From Paramecium pentaurelia (lineage: Eukaryota > Ciliophora > Oligohymenophorea > Peniculida > Parameciidae), in contig CAJJDO010000095.1 in NCBI GenBank assembly GCA_905183005.1, forward strand, positions 297,628 to 361,627: 64,000 nucleotides of DNA, given 5' to 3'. The translations under genes and the position numbers were made by a program. The notes beneath the pieces are model-generated. The model did not search any database and had not been told where the DNA came from. It saw nothing but the letters and a program-made list of their open reading frames with translations. Positions 1 to 14,221 of this stretch are shown piece by piece. Every line of letters starts with the position of its first letter. Position 1 is the first letter of the stretch.

Positions 1-1010
1 TATTCAAATAAAGAAGATTTTAGAAATAGTTGAAAATCTCGAATCGCAAAATATAATGAGAAAGTAGGTTCTTATTTGGTTAATTAAAGAGAGATAGAGA
101 TTTTGGCTTTATCATTAATGTGAGGATATTAATGGATGCTTATTGATTTTTAAGATCTATATCCATAACCATTCTTATATTTTATCCAACCCTCTGTATA
201 TTATGTTCTTGATATTAGAACATCATCAATTTCAATATTGATTTCTGTTGGATTTGAATTATAAATAAGCACTTTAATTTATATACTTATTGCTTGATGA
301 GGAATTAATTCAATTTCATTTATTAGATGATTTGCATTTGGTTAAAGAAATTTGGCCTCTATTATAGAAATAAAAATTACAGAGAAACGTCTAAATTGTA
401 GTCTAAATTTAATTATTTGTTAACCAACCCTCAGATGAATTAACTACTAATTGTTATACTAATGTAGAAAAATGTAGGAATTAATCTAAACATTGATTTT
501 CTATACAAGATTCACAATCTACTGGACATAATTTGGCTTCTAAAATCATTTAAGATATTCCCCAAATTCCTCTTTCTACAACTAACATAACTGTAATAGA
601 TGTCATTGTATGAGGAATAGTAATTGATATTGGATATAATTCATCATTATAAAGTGAATTTCTACATATATTTTAATTACTAGTTATGTGGGAATATTAA
701 TTTGAGTGTACTCTTTAATAATCTAAATAAACATCAAAGTCATAATCATTCCATTCATCAATTCTAATATTGTGTAAGATGTATTACCTCCAAAAAATAA
801 ATGTAAGTTTAATTTGGTAATGAGGTTATAACCTGAGAGTTTTAAATACTATTTAATTGTAATCATTCAAAGAGCATTAATTAATAACTAATATCGTTTC
901 TAAGCCACATAATTCATATTAAAATGAACAACAGGAACAAATTGTATCCCATTGTATACTGTTTAAGTCTAAAAATATTATCAATTAATACTTTGGGTTT
1001 AGCTACTAAT
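1..1010 (-). CDS. Cysteine-rich surface protein, partial (family member A)
   Basis: Minus-strand gene running off the left edge of the window. Read with TAA/TAG as Gln, it gives a cysteine-rich ectodomain homologous to the genes at 24790-25954 and 36963-40929: a CGLET segment, PHYQIKL then FWRIDEWND, a GIWGIS tryptophan motif, and CPVDCESCIENQC. Introns that keep the frame are seen at 764-787 (24 nt), 359-380 (22 nt) and probably 969-991 (23 nt). The first two fall at positions matching introns in the paralogues. After the 359-380 intron the frame continues to base 1 with an IRDFQLFLK stretch that aligns with IRELKIILR of the complete paralogue. The first exon and start codon upstream of about 1000 were not identified. 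The role is unknown; by family it is probably an extracellular domain of a membrane protein. Confidence 0.6.
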
Positions 1011-4000
1011 CCAATAATAACTTTAAAAACTAGCTTTTGATTAATTTAAGATGAGAATCAGTAGTAAAATTTGTTTAAATTTAGATATCATAGATCTAGA
1101 AAGGATAAAATATATCATTTATCTGATTCAATTTAATTAAAAATATTAATACAAATTAAATAGCCAAATTTGAATTCAAATACATTAATCTAAACAGGCA
1201 AATATGTTATAATTATAGAGAAGGAGACAATAGCAACAATAGAACTAATATTTGTAAAATACACTAAAATTTGATTACGTAATTTTATTACAAAAATGAT
1301 GTCTTTCATTTATTAAAAATTAAAAAAATATAATTCAATCATTGATCTATGGCAATTATTTTAATGAATTGGCCCTTTTTTTGTATGATTCTTAATATAT
1401 AACTTTCACATAATAAATTCTTATCTTGGGATAGACATAAGAATAAGGATATCAAAATAATTTTTTCATTTCCTACATATACCCTGATTTGTACATCTAA
1501 AGACAATTAAGAAGCAAAGGAAAACAAGATTATATAATTAGAATTTACCCATTAATAGATAATTAGATTGATAAGATTGATAATTTATAGAAAAAAATAG
1601 CGAAATTAACTGTCTCTTTCAATTTTATATAACTTTAGAAAGCATGATATTGATAATATTGCTTTTCAAGTGTTTTAGAAAACATAATAATAATCTGTTA
1701 TGCTCTTCATTGGTTAATTTGATTAATTAATTACAAATTTGTTAATAGCAATAATTATAATGAAGTTGGTTAATATTTCATAAATTCATTCAAATTATAT
1801 TTAAAAAAAGATAGAAAAGTATTTACAATATTTGAATATCGTTTCTTTTATACTACTTTCTTCGATAATATCTCATCAAAGTGATCAAAAAAAAAGATAA
1901 ATTATTAACTATTTTAAACTTTAATAAAAGTATTTATTCTTGATGAATATATTATTTTAGAATAATTAAAAATATTAAATAGCAAACTCTTTCTTAGTAA
2001 TTTTTTATTGTCTTATCTTTTTAAGACTATATAAGTTCAATTCATTTGATTTATTTTTTTAAATTATGAATTAAAAAAAATGTAAATATTCTCAAAAATA
2101 CTTATTATAAAATTTTATTCTCAAAATAATCTTCTATTTATTATTCTTGTTTTCTCAATAATTTTCTCATTTTCCTAGCTTTCTCTTCCTGACCATTTTA
2201 ATGTAAAGAGATTCGTTATGAGTTTTTAGAAACCTAAATTTTTAAATAATTAATCTTTCCAATTTTGAAGTTTGATTAAAAAATAATGTTATTCCTTGCC
2301 TTACTAACTTCATTAATTATATCATAGAATTTTGTTGAATTCATTGATCTGTAAAATCATTACATCCAAATATTTACTCAATTATTTTTCTCATTTATTA
2401 ATGACTAAATTTTGAATTAAGTTCAAAAAGAATAAAAAAATATTAAAATTTTAAGGATTTGTTTTTGCCAATTAAATTCAAATCTAGAATTGATATATAA
2501 TTTATATAGAAGAAGTATATTTTTATGAGAATTTAAAATCAGTTATTGATGATATAAAAGAGAATAATCAATTATGTTAAAGATGATTTCAGGTAATTAA
2601 AAATAAAATATTCTATGTGAAGATAATATTACATTATTTTACAACATAAAACCTTAATTTTCCATATTATGTGAAATTCAAATTTTCAATATTAATATGA
2701 TGGGCAAATAATAAACATATATAAATAAATAAAATTATTATCTTTAGAATTACAATTTTTAAAGTCTTTTTTTTAATCAAGAGAATCCTTCATAATTCCT
2801 AATATTTAAAGGATATGTTTAAAGAATGCTAATCAATCTTAATGCCGTTATCTTCTTTAATTTAAAGACCAAATGAAAAATTTATTATTATTAATGTCTT
2901 AGGACGAGCAACACATATTTTAGACAAATTAGTCTTTAAATTTTTTTGGGAATTAAACTCAAATTCATCAAATCATAATCAAATTTGATTTCAATCATCA
3001 CCTAACTTAAATTTTATTTTGGATTCATTTTAACTTAATAATTATTATAAAGTAATATTTTTGAGAAAATATATACTTTGCTCTCAATAATGTGATATTT
3101 AGCATATTGTTAATTGTTACTTAAAAATAAACTCCCTAACTTTAAATTCAATATGATAAGATTATTGTTGTCAATCAAATTTTTCCTCAAAAATGTACTA
3201 TAAAAAAAGAATTCCATAAAGTACTAACTTAATATGCTGAAATGAAAATACTTTAGCTGATATCAATTTCTCATCCGAATAATAAGAAAGCGTTTAAACT
3301 CTTCATATGAACAGTATATTGGATATATTTAAATACATATTTTAACAATATACTTCTTCATAAATAGTGGTTGATCAATAGTCCTTACTTTACATTCAAC
3401 CTACTATCATAAAATAAATTAGTATTCTTTCGTCAAAATGAAATTTCAAAGAGAACTCAAGTCTATATCATATCAATTACTCTTAAGGATCTAAGCAAAT
3501 AGTCTTCTTAAAAATTAATCCATAAATCGTTTGAGTACAGGTCATGTATCATGGTAAGAAAATCTATAACCAATAATAATACATATTAAACAACTGTATT
3601 AAATAATTTAATATTAATTTGTTCTGATTTTGTTAAAATTTTGTGAATATATTTTACGATCATCAAAAATAAAAGATTGAGGAGTATATCTCTAATTTAT
3701 TTGATTTTTAATGAGATATATCATATCAATTTTTGTTAATAATTTATGGGCATTAAATCAAAATACCTTTATAGATGGAAATAAACAATCGATTGTATGA
3801 TTCAACCTTAAAAATGAGAAGAATTTGATAGTATAATTTTTAACCATACAAATTTAAAAGAATTATTTAATTAATTACATTTATTAATTTAATAATAATA
3901 GTATAAATAAAATTTCGGATAAAATTAATTAAATATTCAAAAATGCACTCTATTTAAATATATTTGTGCTATCAGCTATTTTTATTATGATTTTGAAAAT

Positions 4001-5530
4001 AACAAGAATATATCAGAGCTGTCAAATAATGATAAGAAATACTTTAATTATATATATTAAGTTTAAAATTATTTCTGTATATCTTATGGTGGAATACTAA
4101 TATATTTTAGAAATATTCTGTATTAATTTCCAAAAGATGAATAATATCAAAGAAATTAGATTTAAATTTAATATTAACTAGAATTGATCATCTAAAATAA
4201 ATGATTTCTGCTTTTCAGCTTATAAATACAATTAAACTAAGCAAATTAAATCTATTAAATTTTTTCATCAGTTTATTTTTTTTTCTTTATTTAATTTTAA
4301 ATATATTATTATTATAAAGAAATAATTGTATAAAATCAATAGATTGAAGGTGTGTTTGTAATGATGAAAAATGCTTTCCATAGTTATTTAGATAATATTA
4401 TCTTTATCTATACATCACAGAGTTAATATACACTTCTTAATGTAGTTAAACTTTTTTTAATTTAAAGTTTGATGATATTTTTAGAATTTTATATTTTATT
4501 AAACTCGCCATTAAATTGAGTGAAGTGATCCTTAATTACGGATTTCATTTAGGTCTATTAAAATTTACGATTCTATTCTTCTATTTCTTTAATAAAGTTG
4601 GCTATATGTTAAATAATTTTTTCAAATTTAAACATATCAAAAAGCAATAGCTGATTATCAAAAAATTAAGAACATATATGCATTAAGTAATTGGAGATGT
4701 AAAACCTTTATTTTATCTTAAAGGATTTTGAATCAATATGTCAATTATTAATATGAATTATTAAGTAGCTTTAAAAAAATTTAATTGATGTAGGTAATGT
4801 TAATACAGCTTCTAAGAATCTCATTGATTTAAAATCAATGATTTTTCATATGAAAATAGAGTCTTAAAAAAATTAAAGTCATTAATCAACCAACTAATAC
4901 TAGTTTGAGTAATTAATGATATAACTACTTAGGTAGATGAAAAACATAATCAATTATTGATATCAAAAAAAAAATGAATGACACATTTATTTGATTTATA
5001 TGATCATTGAAGCAACTTAAGTTAAATCAAATTAAAATATATAGTGAGATTAGGAGAAAAAAAAACAATTGTTATAATAGAGATTCAGACAAAAATACCA
5101 TATATATAAAAATATTCAAAAACAGAGATTTTTTCTATAAATATATATTTACTTCGATCATTGGAATAATAAATGAGAATTTTGGGTTAAAAAGATGTCT
5201 AGTAAAAATGTTATTAATTTAAGTATTATATTTATGAGCTCCAAGTTTAATCCTCTCTATAATATTTTGCAGATTATATCCGTCTCCAAGATTTTAAATG
5301 AATCCTGAATAAAGGAATATCATAAAGTGCCTTAATTAGATGCCTAGATTTATATCCTATCCTACCCTACAAAGAGCGAACCTTGATAGGCTTTATTTAA
5401 TACGTCTTCAAAATATTTAGAATTAGATCATTTTGGGGAAAAAATTCATTCTATTCTATTTTATTTTCTATAAATATTTAAAATTACTTTGGATTTATTT
5501 TTAAATTTTATTAATAATATATATTTAGAT
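1011..5530. other. A+T-rich stretch without recognisable genes
   Basis: No convincing protein family, RNA gene or repeat was recognised on either strand. Because only TGA stops translation and G is rare, open frames of about 100 codons occur by chance and were not called. Bases 5225-5430 are slightly richer in G+C and could be decayed coding or the upstream region of the gene that starts at 5531. Confidence 0.5.
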
Positions 5531-8500
5531 ATGGCAAAATATTCATTAAGAGGAGGAGGATGTTCCCCTTCTGGGATTAATAAAATGAAATCTAAAATTT
5601 TTATAGAAGAAAATCAAGATTTATATGATTTCTTCTAAAAATTTAATCATTTTGTCAATATAATAGACTCTAAGGCTTCTTTAGTAGCTAATTAATAAGA
5701 ATAATAATAGATAATGATAGCCATATAATGGTTTAAATTTTAAGAGGAAAACATTTATAACCTTAATAAGAATTCGTAAAGTGTCAATAAATCTTATGAT
5801 TTAATTTTAGATGGAATCAGAAGACTATTAAAAAGTTGTTTAATATATATTAAAGCTGATTCTTTTAAATGTTTAAACATATTATAAATAACGGCTTCTT
5901 TATCCAAAGTAATATTTAGCTTCCATATAATGAATAAAAAAAGGTACATGACATTTGATTTATAAAATTAATTTCTTGAAATTTCAGATGAGTTAAAAAA
6001 ATAAATGGAAATAGAAAAGAATGATTTGATTTAGAATCAAATGGAACTTTTTCTTTTATTAACGAAAGCTTCTTTTGAGATGGCTCCAAATAATCATAAT
6101 GAATAATAAGAAATTTTACAAGGCTGTTTAAGAAATATTATCAAGTCTATTTTAGAAATGAAGCCAAATATTGATTTACTTTAATCATTATTTTAAGGAG
6201 CCTGCCTCTTATAAAAGATCTGTAATATAAATTAAAAGAGAAAATAGTATGAGGTATATTATTAAATAGATATGTTATAATGGGAGATTATAACATATTT
6301 TAAGAATGAAAAATAAAATAATCTTGAAGAAATAATATAATAATTAGAGACTATTTATGATAAATTAGTTAAAAGTTCATATAATTGGAACGATCATTAT
6401 TGTTGGATTTAAATGTTAGAGAAAATTTTAGTGTACAATCCTCTTTTAAGAATAGAAAAATTAGATTTGCAAATTAAGAATCTTAATTTAGATCCTAGTC
6501 CAGTAAGTTTAATTTGGAAGGAATACGAAAAAAAGGGAATTCTATATTAAATTAATCATAGCAATAATTAGGCTCTTATCTTGATTAATTAATTAAAAGA
6601 TAAATAATTAATTTATACTGAAAGATTAATATTAGAATCATTTTACTAAGGATGGTAAAATTTTATTTTTTTAAAAGAATTTTTAATGGATAATTAATAT
6701 TCAAATAAACCTTTTACATTTGGATCTTATTTAAATTGCAAATTAGATTTAGATAAAGAAAATATTCATAAAAATGAAGATTATGTGGCTATGGATAAGC
6801 TCTAAAAGCTATTAAGTCTTATTATTTCACATAAATTACTAAATTCAATATAATAGAATCAAGAAAAACTAGAAATAGTAATTAAAATGTTTAGAAATTT
6901 AATTAAAAGAAATAATAATAATATAAGGATTAGTGAAATCACTTGTAAATAACAATTTAAAAAAATTATCTTTAATTTAGGAGAATATCTATAAAACACA
7001 TTGCATATTATTAAAATTCTTAGTCTTACTTAGAATTAATAAAAGCATTTTGGCCTTATATAATAACTTTAATCGTAAAAGTCCTAAATTAAACTTAATT
7101 CAGTAGAGTAACTTAAATATTTGATGAAACTTTTAGAAAATAATCTATAATTATTCACTTAAGAATTTTAAGAAAAATCTATTCATTAAAAAGCTGAACA
7201 ACAATAAGAATATAATAAAATTGATGATATTAAACTATTTTAAAAATAGAAAACATATATTTATAATTAATTAACAAAAATTTAAGATTTAAAAGATAAA
7301 ACATAATAGATAGTTAAACCTTTGAATATGTAACTTATTGCCTTAACTAATTCTCCATAGAAGAATACAGCTCTATCTATTATAAAATTTATTGAAAATT
7401 CTCAAAAAGAAATCAAAAAGCTTTAAAATGATGAAATAAAAGAAAAAGACTTATTTAAATAGTTTTAGGATTTATTGAATTATCTTTTGTTTTATTATGA
7501 GAGGAAAAGTGAAAAACTCAATTTTTAACAATCTAATACAGTTTTCGAGGTAATTTAGGTAATTATGACTTTAAATAATTAAATTAATGATACTGTTTAA
7601 ACTAATGAAATTTCATAGAATATTCAAGAACTTTTTACTACAAGCCTAATTTTGGAAAAATTTGAAATGATGAGATTTGAAATGCTAAAATTTAAACCAA
7701 AATTAATTGTTATTTAGGAGTTCTTCTAAAATATAATAAAATTAGCTGAACCAGAAATTATATAAAAGATATCAGTAAATATTAATCTGGATGAATTTCT
7801 CCTTGAAGTAATTAAGAAATATCCTGAAAAAATTATTATCTAGATGTAATATATAAAATAATAACATCTCAAAAATTAAAAGTATTAAAATATCAAATGA
7901 TGACTTTAAAAATAATTTATCAAATTAAAAATAAATAATTGAATTTTTATTATTCAAGTTAAATATTGAAGAATTAATAAATGATTCTGAAAGGTAAGAT
8001 TTATAATTAATTGAGAAGCATTTCGGAGAATTGTTCATTGAATAATCTTCTCTACCTTTACATGTAGAAAAACTAGATTAAATTATTGAAGGATTATAAA
8101 TTGATGATACAATAAATAAAATAACTAATGAAAATTTTAATCAAAAACAATTGAAATTAGAGGAAGATAAGTTCTAGAATTTTTTGAATTAATTGATATT
8201 AATTAGAGAATCTAGTTAGGATTCAAATTAATAGATAATTGAAATAGAAATATTAATTAAAAAAGCAGAAGTGGTTGTTGAAACATTTCTAAATTGCGAA
8301 AATCAAAATATAGAAATTTTTAAAATACCATTATGTGAGGAGATATGTGATTTACAAAAAATAATTGAAAATTGCAAGAAAAATAAAGATAAGTAAGATA
8401 ATGAAAAATAAAATATTTATCACGAAAGTCATTTAAATAAATTAAATATATTAAATAATACAAGTGATTTAGATTAATTTGTTAAAAAAGATCAAATCGA

Positions 8501-11500
8501 TGATATTTATTATCAAAAACTTAAGAAATTTAACAATTACTTTGATGAAAAATATATTACAAATTTAAAATTTATAATTAAAATTGTAAAACTATATTAA
8601 ATTAAAATAAAAGAAGAAAAATAAGTTTTACATGAATTGCTTGAAGAAATTCAAAAATTTACTAGCAAAATTGATTTTATGAAAAAATATGAAGGAACTA
8701 TTTATAACAAAATGCAACAAAGTTTTATTGCTTGCTTTGAAAAAATGATCAATAATTTTGAATAAAAGTATTGGCCAATAAATAGTATATCATTACAAAA
8801 AAATGAAAATTAATAAATATACTTTGAAAGAATATTTGCAAATTTTTATTCAATAATTAATGAATATGAAAAAATAAAAAATTTGACTGATGATTTAAAA
8901 TATCCTGCTCTGTGTTCATAAATTGATCAAGGTGCTATTCAGAAATTAGAGGCTAAATTTTAAGGTAAAGCAAGAGAGAAAAGTTTCAGATCACAACAAA
9001 TTTAAATTAAATAAGAAATTCTTATATAAACAGTATCTAAAATATATTTGATACACAATTTAGAATAAGAATTTGAAAAAGACCCTAACCAATAAATAGG
9101 CTTATTTAAAACTTTGATACAAAAATATAAAGATTTAAAAAATAATGATGAATGGAAGATTAAATAAGGATTAGTTTTTTCAATCATATCGATTTCATCC
9201 AATTGTTTCACAGATACCATTATTTAGTTCTGCTAAAAGGCCCTTATTTAAATATGGATTTAAGAAAAAGATGAAAGAATTAGAAATTTGTTAAAAAATT
9301 AAAACTTAATAACTAGTTAAATCTAAATTTTAAAGAAAGATTGGAAGACATAATGTGATAGAATTTCAGGAGAAATGTAATAATTGCTTCATAAAATTGA
9401 TGATTTGTAAGAATAAATTTCTCATGAGTATAATCTAAAAAAACGAGATTAATAACTTTAAGAAGTAGATGAAACAACTTAATAATTGAATGAATATATT
9501 GAAAATATTAGCGAAATGGGTTAACAACTTGATTTGATTCATAATTTTGTAAGCAATATCAGATAGGGATTAAAAAGAATAGAGGGAAAAATAAATTAGA
9601 TAAAAATGTAATTGAATAATATGGATAATGACATTAAATTTTTGAGAGGAAAATCAGTTGAATAACTGCTTGAAATTAGAAAATGGAAAGTATTGGACGA
9701 AGCAGCATATAAAAAAATTAAGTCTATCTATGTTCCATTAAAAACTTAAGAGAAAATGAAAGAGAATATAAAAAATTTGATGAGTTTAGAAGAATTTGAT
9801 AATAAAGTTGGAGCAGTGGATGAGTTTTTATAATAAGAGAAAACAGTGTTGTTAATTCATGGTATGGCTGGATCAGGTAAAACTACTGCAGCAAAAAAAA
9901 TAGAAGAGTTAATTTGGAAATTACATGAAAATAATAGAAAAATCAATAAGCTATAGCTCATACCAATATATATTTTATTGCCTTCTTTGAAAAATCCTGT
10001 TTTTTCAGCTGTTGAGGAGGCACTTTAAAATGATTATGGTTTTGACCAGCTCTAATTGAAGGAATGTAAAGAAATGCTGGAGAAGAAATAATTCAGATTT
10101 TTATTAATAATGGATAGTTATGATGAGATGAAGTTAGAGAACATATAAAAAAATTTATACATAAATAATAAAATTAATTAGAATTGGACTAACCCACTTG
10201 TTATTTTTACCACAAGAAGTGAAATTCTTACAAATAGTAATTATGCATAATGGTTTGCACCTGATGATTAAGAAAAATTGAAAGAAATCTAGATTCTAAA
10301 ATTTGACTAAGTGTAAAAGCAAGAATATCTTTAAAAATACACGATTTAAAGTATAAAAATGTTGATTTTTGAAATATATGAATGGTAAATTCAAGTTTAA
10401 AACAGAGAAGTTATTGATATCAATAAGTTTGAAATGTGTTGGGAAAAATTATAGTCATCAATTTTGAAATACGATTTATCAATGTCGAAATCTGAAACTC
10501 TTTTAAATCAAAAATAAATAGAAAGCATTTTATTATATTTGAATGATGATGAATTCATTGCTTTAAAAAGTAATGAAGCTATAAGAAGCCTTAGGATAAA
10601 TTTACAAAAACTATGGAGCGTTGAAAAATATGACAATATGATGTAGCAGATGAATTTAAATAAATTTATGGAAACTCCTTATATGATGGAAATTATAGTA
10701 TAAGTGTTGCCAGAAATGATGGTGAAAGCGGCTGAGATAGTTAATTTAAAATAAAATTTCATAAAGAATTTTTCAAAAATGTTTAAAGATTTCTTCAAAA
10801 GCAAAAGTATGATTCATTTATATAATTAACAAAAGAAAAATTATCTAATAAAAGTAAGTAATGAAGTTGAAAAAGAAACTTGCCAAGAAAATTTTTTTGA
10901 TTAGAACAAAAAATGGGAAGTTTTATAGGTTCAAGATTGTTTTGACTCTACTTCAACAGGTTTGTAAATTTGGGAAAAAATTGATAATCTTTAGATTGCT
11001 CTAGAGGTTTGGAATAGGATGGAAGAAAATTCAATTCCTAGTTAATTATAGATTTCTAGTGAATTCAACGAACTAAGTTAAAAACTTTTATAGATTTTTA
11101 AACTTAATCGAGGGCTACCAATTAATGAATTAAATAAAGTTGAAATTAAAAAGGAAAATCTAATTTAATTAGTTTTTGATGCCTTAAAAGAATAAAATCT
11201 CACAAATTATGATTTTTATGATGAGTTTATTAATATGTACCATTTGAAACAAATTGAAAAATAGAGAAGCTTAAGAAAATCTATAAATATTGATCGATTT
11301 CTTCATGATTTAAAATAATATTCAATTAAACTTGCAAAAACAATGAGCAAAAAATTAGTGACTTAAGTCTAATATTAATAATAAGGTTTATTATATAAGG
11401 ATGAAAGAGAAGAAGAAAAATGGCTAAATGAATTTTTTAATGATGATGGGTAATACGGATCATATAAAAAGGATATAAGAAGTTGCTCATTGATCTAATA

Positions 11501-14221
11501 AAAAGGTACAAACTTTTAATTTGTCCATAAATCTATATAAGAGTTCTTAATTGCAGCCGATTTATACGAAGTACTAGTTTTATCAAAAGATTTTGATATT
11601 AAAATATTCAGATCGATAATTGAAATTTTGACAAAATAAAGATACAAAGAATAAAATTGTGAAGAATTCCTATCATCTCAAGAGCATTTCGAAATTTATA
11701 TAAATGTAGATAATTTATCACTTTTTGAAAGGCAATAAAAATTTAATACTTGGTAAAAGAGCATTATGTCAATTATAAATCTAATCAAAATACTAAAATA
11801 ACATGATTTTAATCAGATTAATTATTCCACTGAAATTTATACAGAAACAAGAAAATTTTTGATTAAAAAAATTTCATCAGAGATTAAGATTATAGAATTT
11901 TTAAAATTAATTGTTCATCTAACTTCTTTAGATAAAAATTTAATATAGAGTGGGTCTAATTCACTCAATATACTAGTCGAAATAAAAGTTGATCTTACAA
12001 ACTAGTTTTTTCTTAATATAAGGATTTAAAATACTTCTTTAATCGGAGGTAATTTTGCAAAATGCAATCTAAGTGGAGCTGAATTTTAAAATATAAATAT
12101 AAATGGAATGAATTTAAATGGAGCTTAATTAATTGATTGTAAATGGAAAAATTTAAGAATTAATGATTTACATTAATTAAATGGTCATGATGGGCCTGTT
12201 AATTCATTATGCTTCTCTCCTGATGGTATTATATTGGCATCTGGTAGCATGGATTAATCTATTCGTTTATGGGATGTTGGAACAGGATAGCAATAATCCA
12301 TATTGGAAGGACATAGCAATTCAGTTTAGTCAGTATGCTTTTCTCCTGATGGTAGTGTGTTAGCATCTGGTAGTGATGATAAGACTATTCGTTTATGGAA
12401 TTTTAAAACAGGAAAATAAATATTATAATTAAATGGTCATCATGCAGAAGTCCTATCTGTTTGCTTCTCTGCTGATGGTAGTACATTAGCATCTGGTGAT
12501 GGTGATAAGACAATTCGTTTATGGGATATTAAAAATGGACATTAAAAATCTAATTTAGAAGGTCATAGTAATAATGTCACATCAGTATGCTTCTCTCCAG
12601 ATGGTACTAACTTAGCATCTGCTAGTTGGGATAATACTATCCGTTTGTGGGATGTTAAGTCTGGACAACAAATGTTAAAATTTGATGGACATATTAGTTA
12701 CATCTCATCAATTTGCTTCTCCCCTGATGGTACTACATTAGCATCTGGTAGTAATGATAAGTCAATTTGTTTATGGGATATTAAAACAGGACAATAAAAA
12801 TCTAAATTACAAGGGCATAGTTATGGGGTCTATTCAATATGTTTCTCCCTTGACGGTACTACATTGGCATCTGGTAGCGATGATAATTCTATCCGTTTAT
12901 GGGATGTAAAAACAGGATAACAAAAATCTAAATTGGATGGCCATACTAATGCAATTCTATCAGTCAGCTTCTCTCCTGATGGAATAAAATTAGCATCTGC
13001 TTGTTGGGATAATTCTATCCGTTTGTGGGATGTTAAGACAGAACAATAAAAAACTTAATTAGAAGGACATAGTAGTTTTGTATCATCAGTATGTTTTTCT
13101 CCTGATGGCACCACGTTGGCATCTGGCAGCAATGATAGCTCTATTCGCTTATGGGATGTAAAAACAGGATAACAAAAATCTAAATTGGATGGACATAGTA
13201 ATGCAGTTCTATCAGTCTGCTTCTCTCCCGATGGTACTACATTAGCATCTGGTAGTAATGATAAGTCAATTCGTTTATGGGATATTAAGACAGGATAATC
13301 AATGTTAAAATTAGATGGACATAATTTTGCGGTTTATTCAATATGCTTCTCTCCTGATTGCACTATGTTATCATCTGGAAGTGATGATAGCTCTATTCGC
13401 TTATGGGATGTAAAGACAGGATTACAAAAATTAAAATTAGATGGACATACTAATGCAGTTCTATCAGTTTGCTTCTCTCCTGATGGTACTATTTTAGCAT
13501 TTGGGAGCGATGATAATTCTATTAGTTTATGGGATGTTAAGACAGAATAATTACAACTTAAATTAGAAGGTCATAATGGTTGGGTTTAATCTGTATGCTT
13601 CTCTCCTGATGGTAGGATATTAGGATCTTGTAGTGGAGATAAGTCTATCCGTTTATGGGATGTTAAGACAGGAATATAAAAATCTTTATTAAATGGTCAT
13701 ACTCATCATGTTTAATCAATATGCTTCTCTCCTGATGGCACTACATTAGCATCTGGTAGTAATGATTGCTCTATTCTTTTATGGGATGTTGAGACAGGAA
13801 AGTAAAAGTCAAAATTAGATGGCCATACTCATTACGTTCAATCAGTTTGTTTCTCTCCTGATGGTACTTTGTTAGCGTCTGGAAGTTGTGATTAATCTAT
13901 CCGTTTATGGGAAGTTAAGAAAGGATAAATAATTAACCCCTTGGAGGAAAATTATAAAGATAATTTTGCAAAATTTTTCAAACCCCTTTAACATATTTCA
14001 TTTTCCGAAGACGGTAAAATTATTTTTGTTATTTAGTAAACAATAATATAACTATTCAACATATATCTCAATAACCAATCTTTTAAGCAAAAGGAGCTTT
14101 AATCTTGAATGGAGAATTTACAAATCATTTAGGCATGGATTTACGAAAACTATTTGAATAAAGAGGAAGTTTTATTTTAGAAACATACCTAGAATAACAA
14201 AAAAATAAAAATAAAAATTGA
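5531..14221 (+). CDS. NACHT-pentapeptide-WD40 STAND NTPase, about 2876 aa
   Basis: A very large predicted signalling NTPase. Seen: an N-terminal Gln-rich helical region of about 1400 residues starting MAKYSLRGGG; a Walker A loop GMAGSGKTT near residue 1431; a Walker B-like LLIMDSYDEM near 1510; a sensor-like VIFTTRSE; a long helical region; a short pentapeptide-like block (FAKCNLSGAEF...NLNGAQL, 12039-12130); then 14 WD40 units of 42 aa. This is the STAND/NACHT-WD40 layout of fungal HET-E/HNWD and NLR-like proteins, which oligomerise after ligand binding; that role here is inferred. A 23-nt GT...TAG intron at 14014-14036 restores the C-terminal tail (GALILNGEF), which is conserved in the paralogue at 54944-57771. 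The frame also shifts between 7669 and 7900. Removing 7845-7881 (37 nt, AAG end) fixes it and makes the total divisible by three; a sequence error or mutation is the alternative. No other TGA interrupts it. Confidence 0.85.
7845..7881 (+). other. Candidate intron or frameshift in the NACHT gene
   Basis: The upstream frame ends at TGA 7898-7900, while the NACHT frame is open from 7669 onward, so a change of frame must occur between them. A GTAATA...AAAAG segment of 37 nt has the right length (1 modulo 3). A 34-nt AAG-ending segment at 7775-7808 also fits arithmetically but leaves a less protein-like reading. No TAG-ending intron of suitable length is present. A single-base error in one of the A runs would give the same picture. 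Confidence 0.35.
12174..13928 (+). repeat. 14 tandem 126-bp WD40 units
   Basis: Fourteen GH-initiated WD40 repeats occur at exact 126-bp spacing (GH dipeptides from 12183 to about 13820). The framework SVCFSPDG...LASGS.D.SIRLWDVKTG is almost invariant, while a few residues after GH and around the strand turns vary (for example GHDGPV, GHSNSV, GHHAEV, GHISYI, GHTHHV). Several units share long identical stretches with others two units away (about 12902 and 13154). This suggests recent duplication or gene conversion within the array. Confidence 0.9.

Noticed and set aside
1280..5530. Several 60-120-codon frames with ciliate code
   Set aside because: None shows conserved-looking motifs, splice structure or a composition change; they are within chance expectation.
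13302..13550. Short standard-code ORFs such as this one, and others inside larger genes
   Set aside because: They are pieces of ciliate-code proteins split at TAA/TAG glutamine codons, or shadows in other frames.
14036..14108. Stop at 14106-14108 as the end of the NACHT gene
   Set aside because: A 23-nt TAG-ended intron at 14014-14036 removes it and opens the tail conserved with the paralogue at 54944-57771, which has a 26-nt intron in the matching place.
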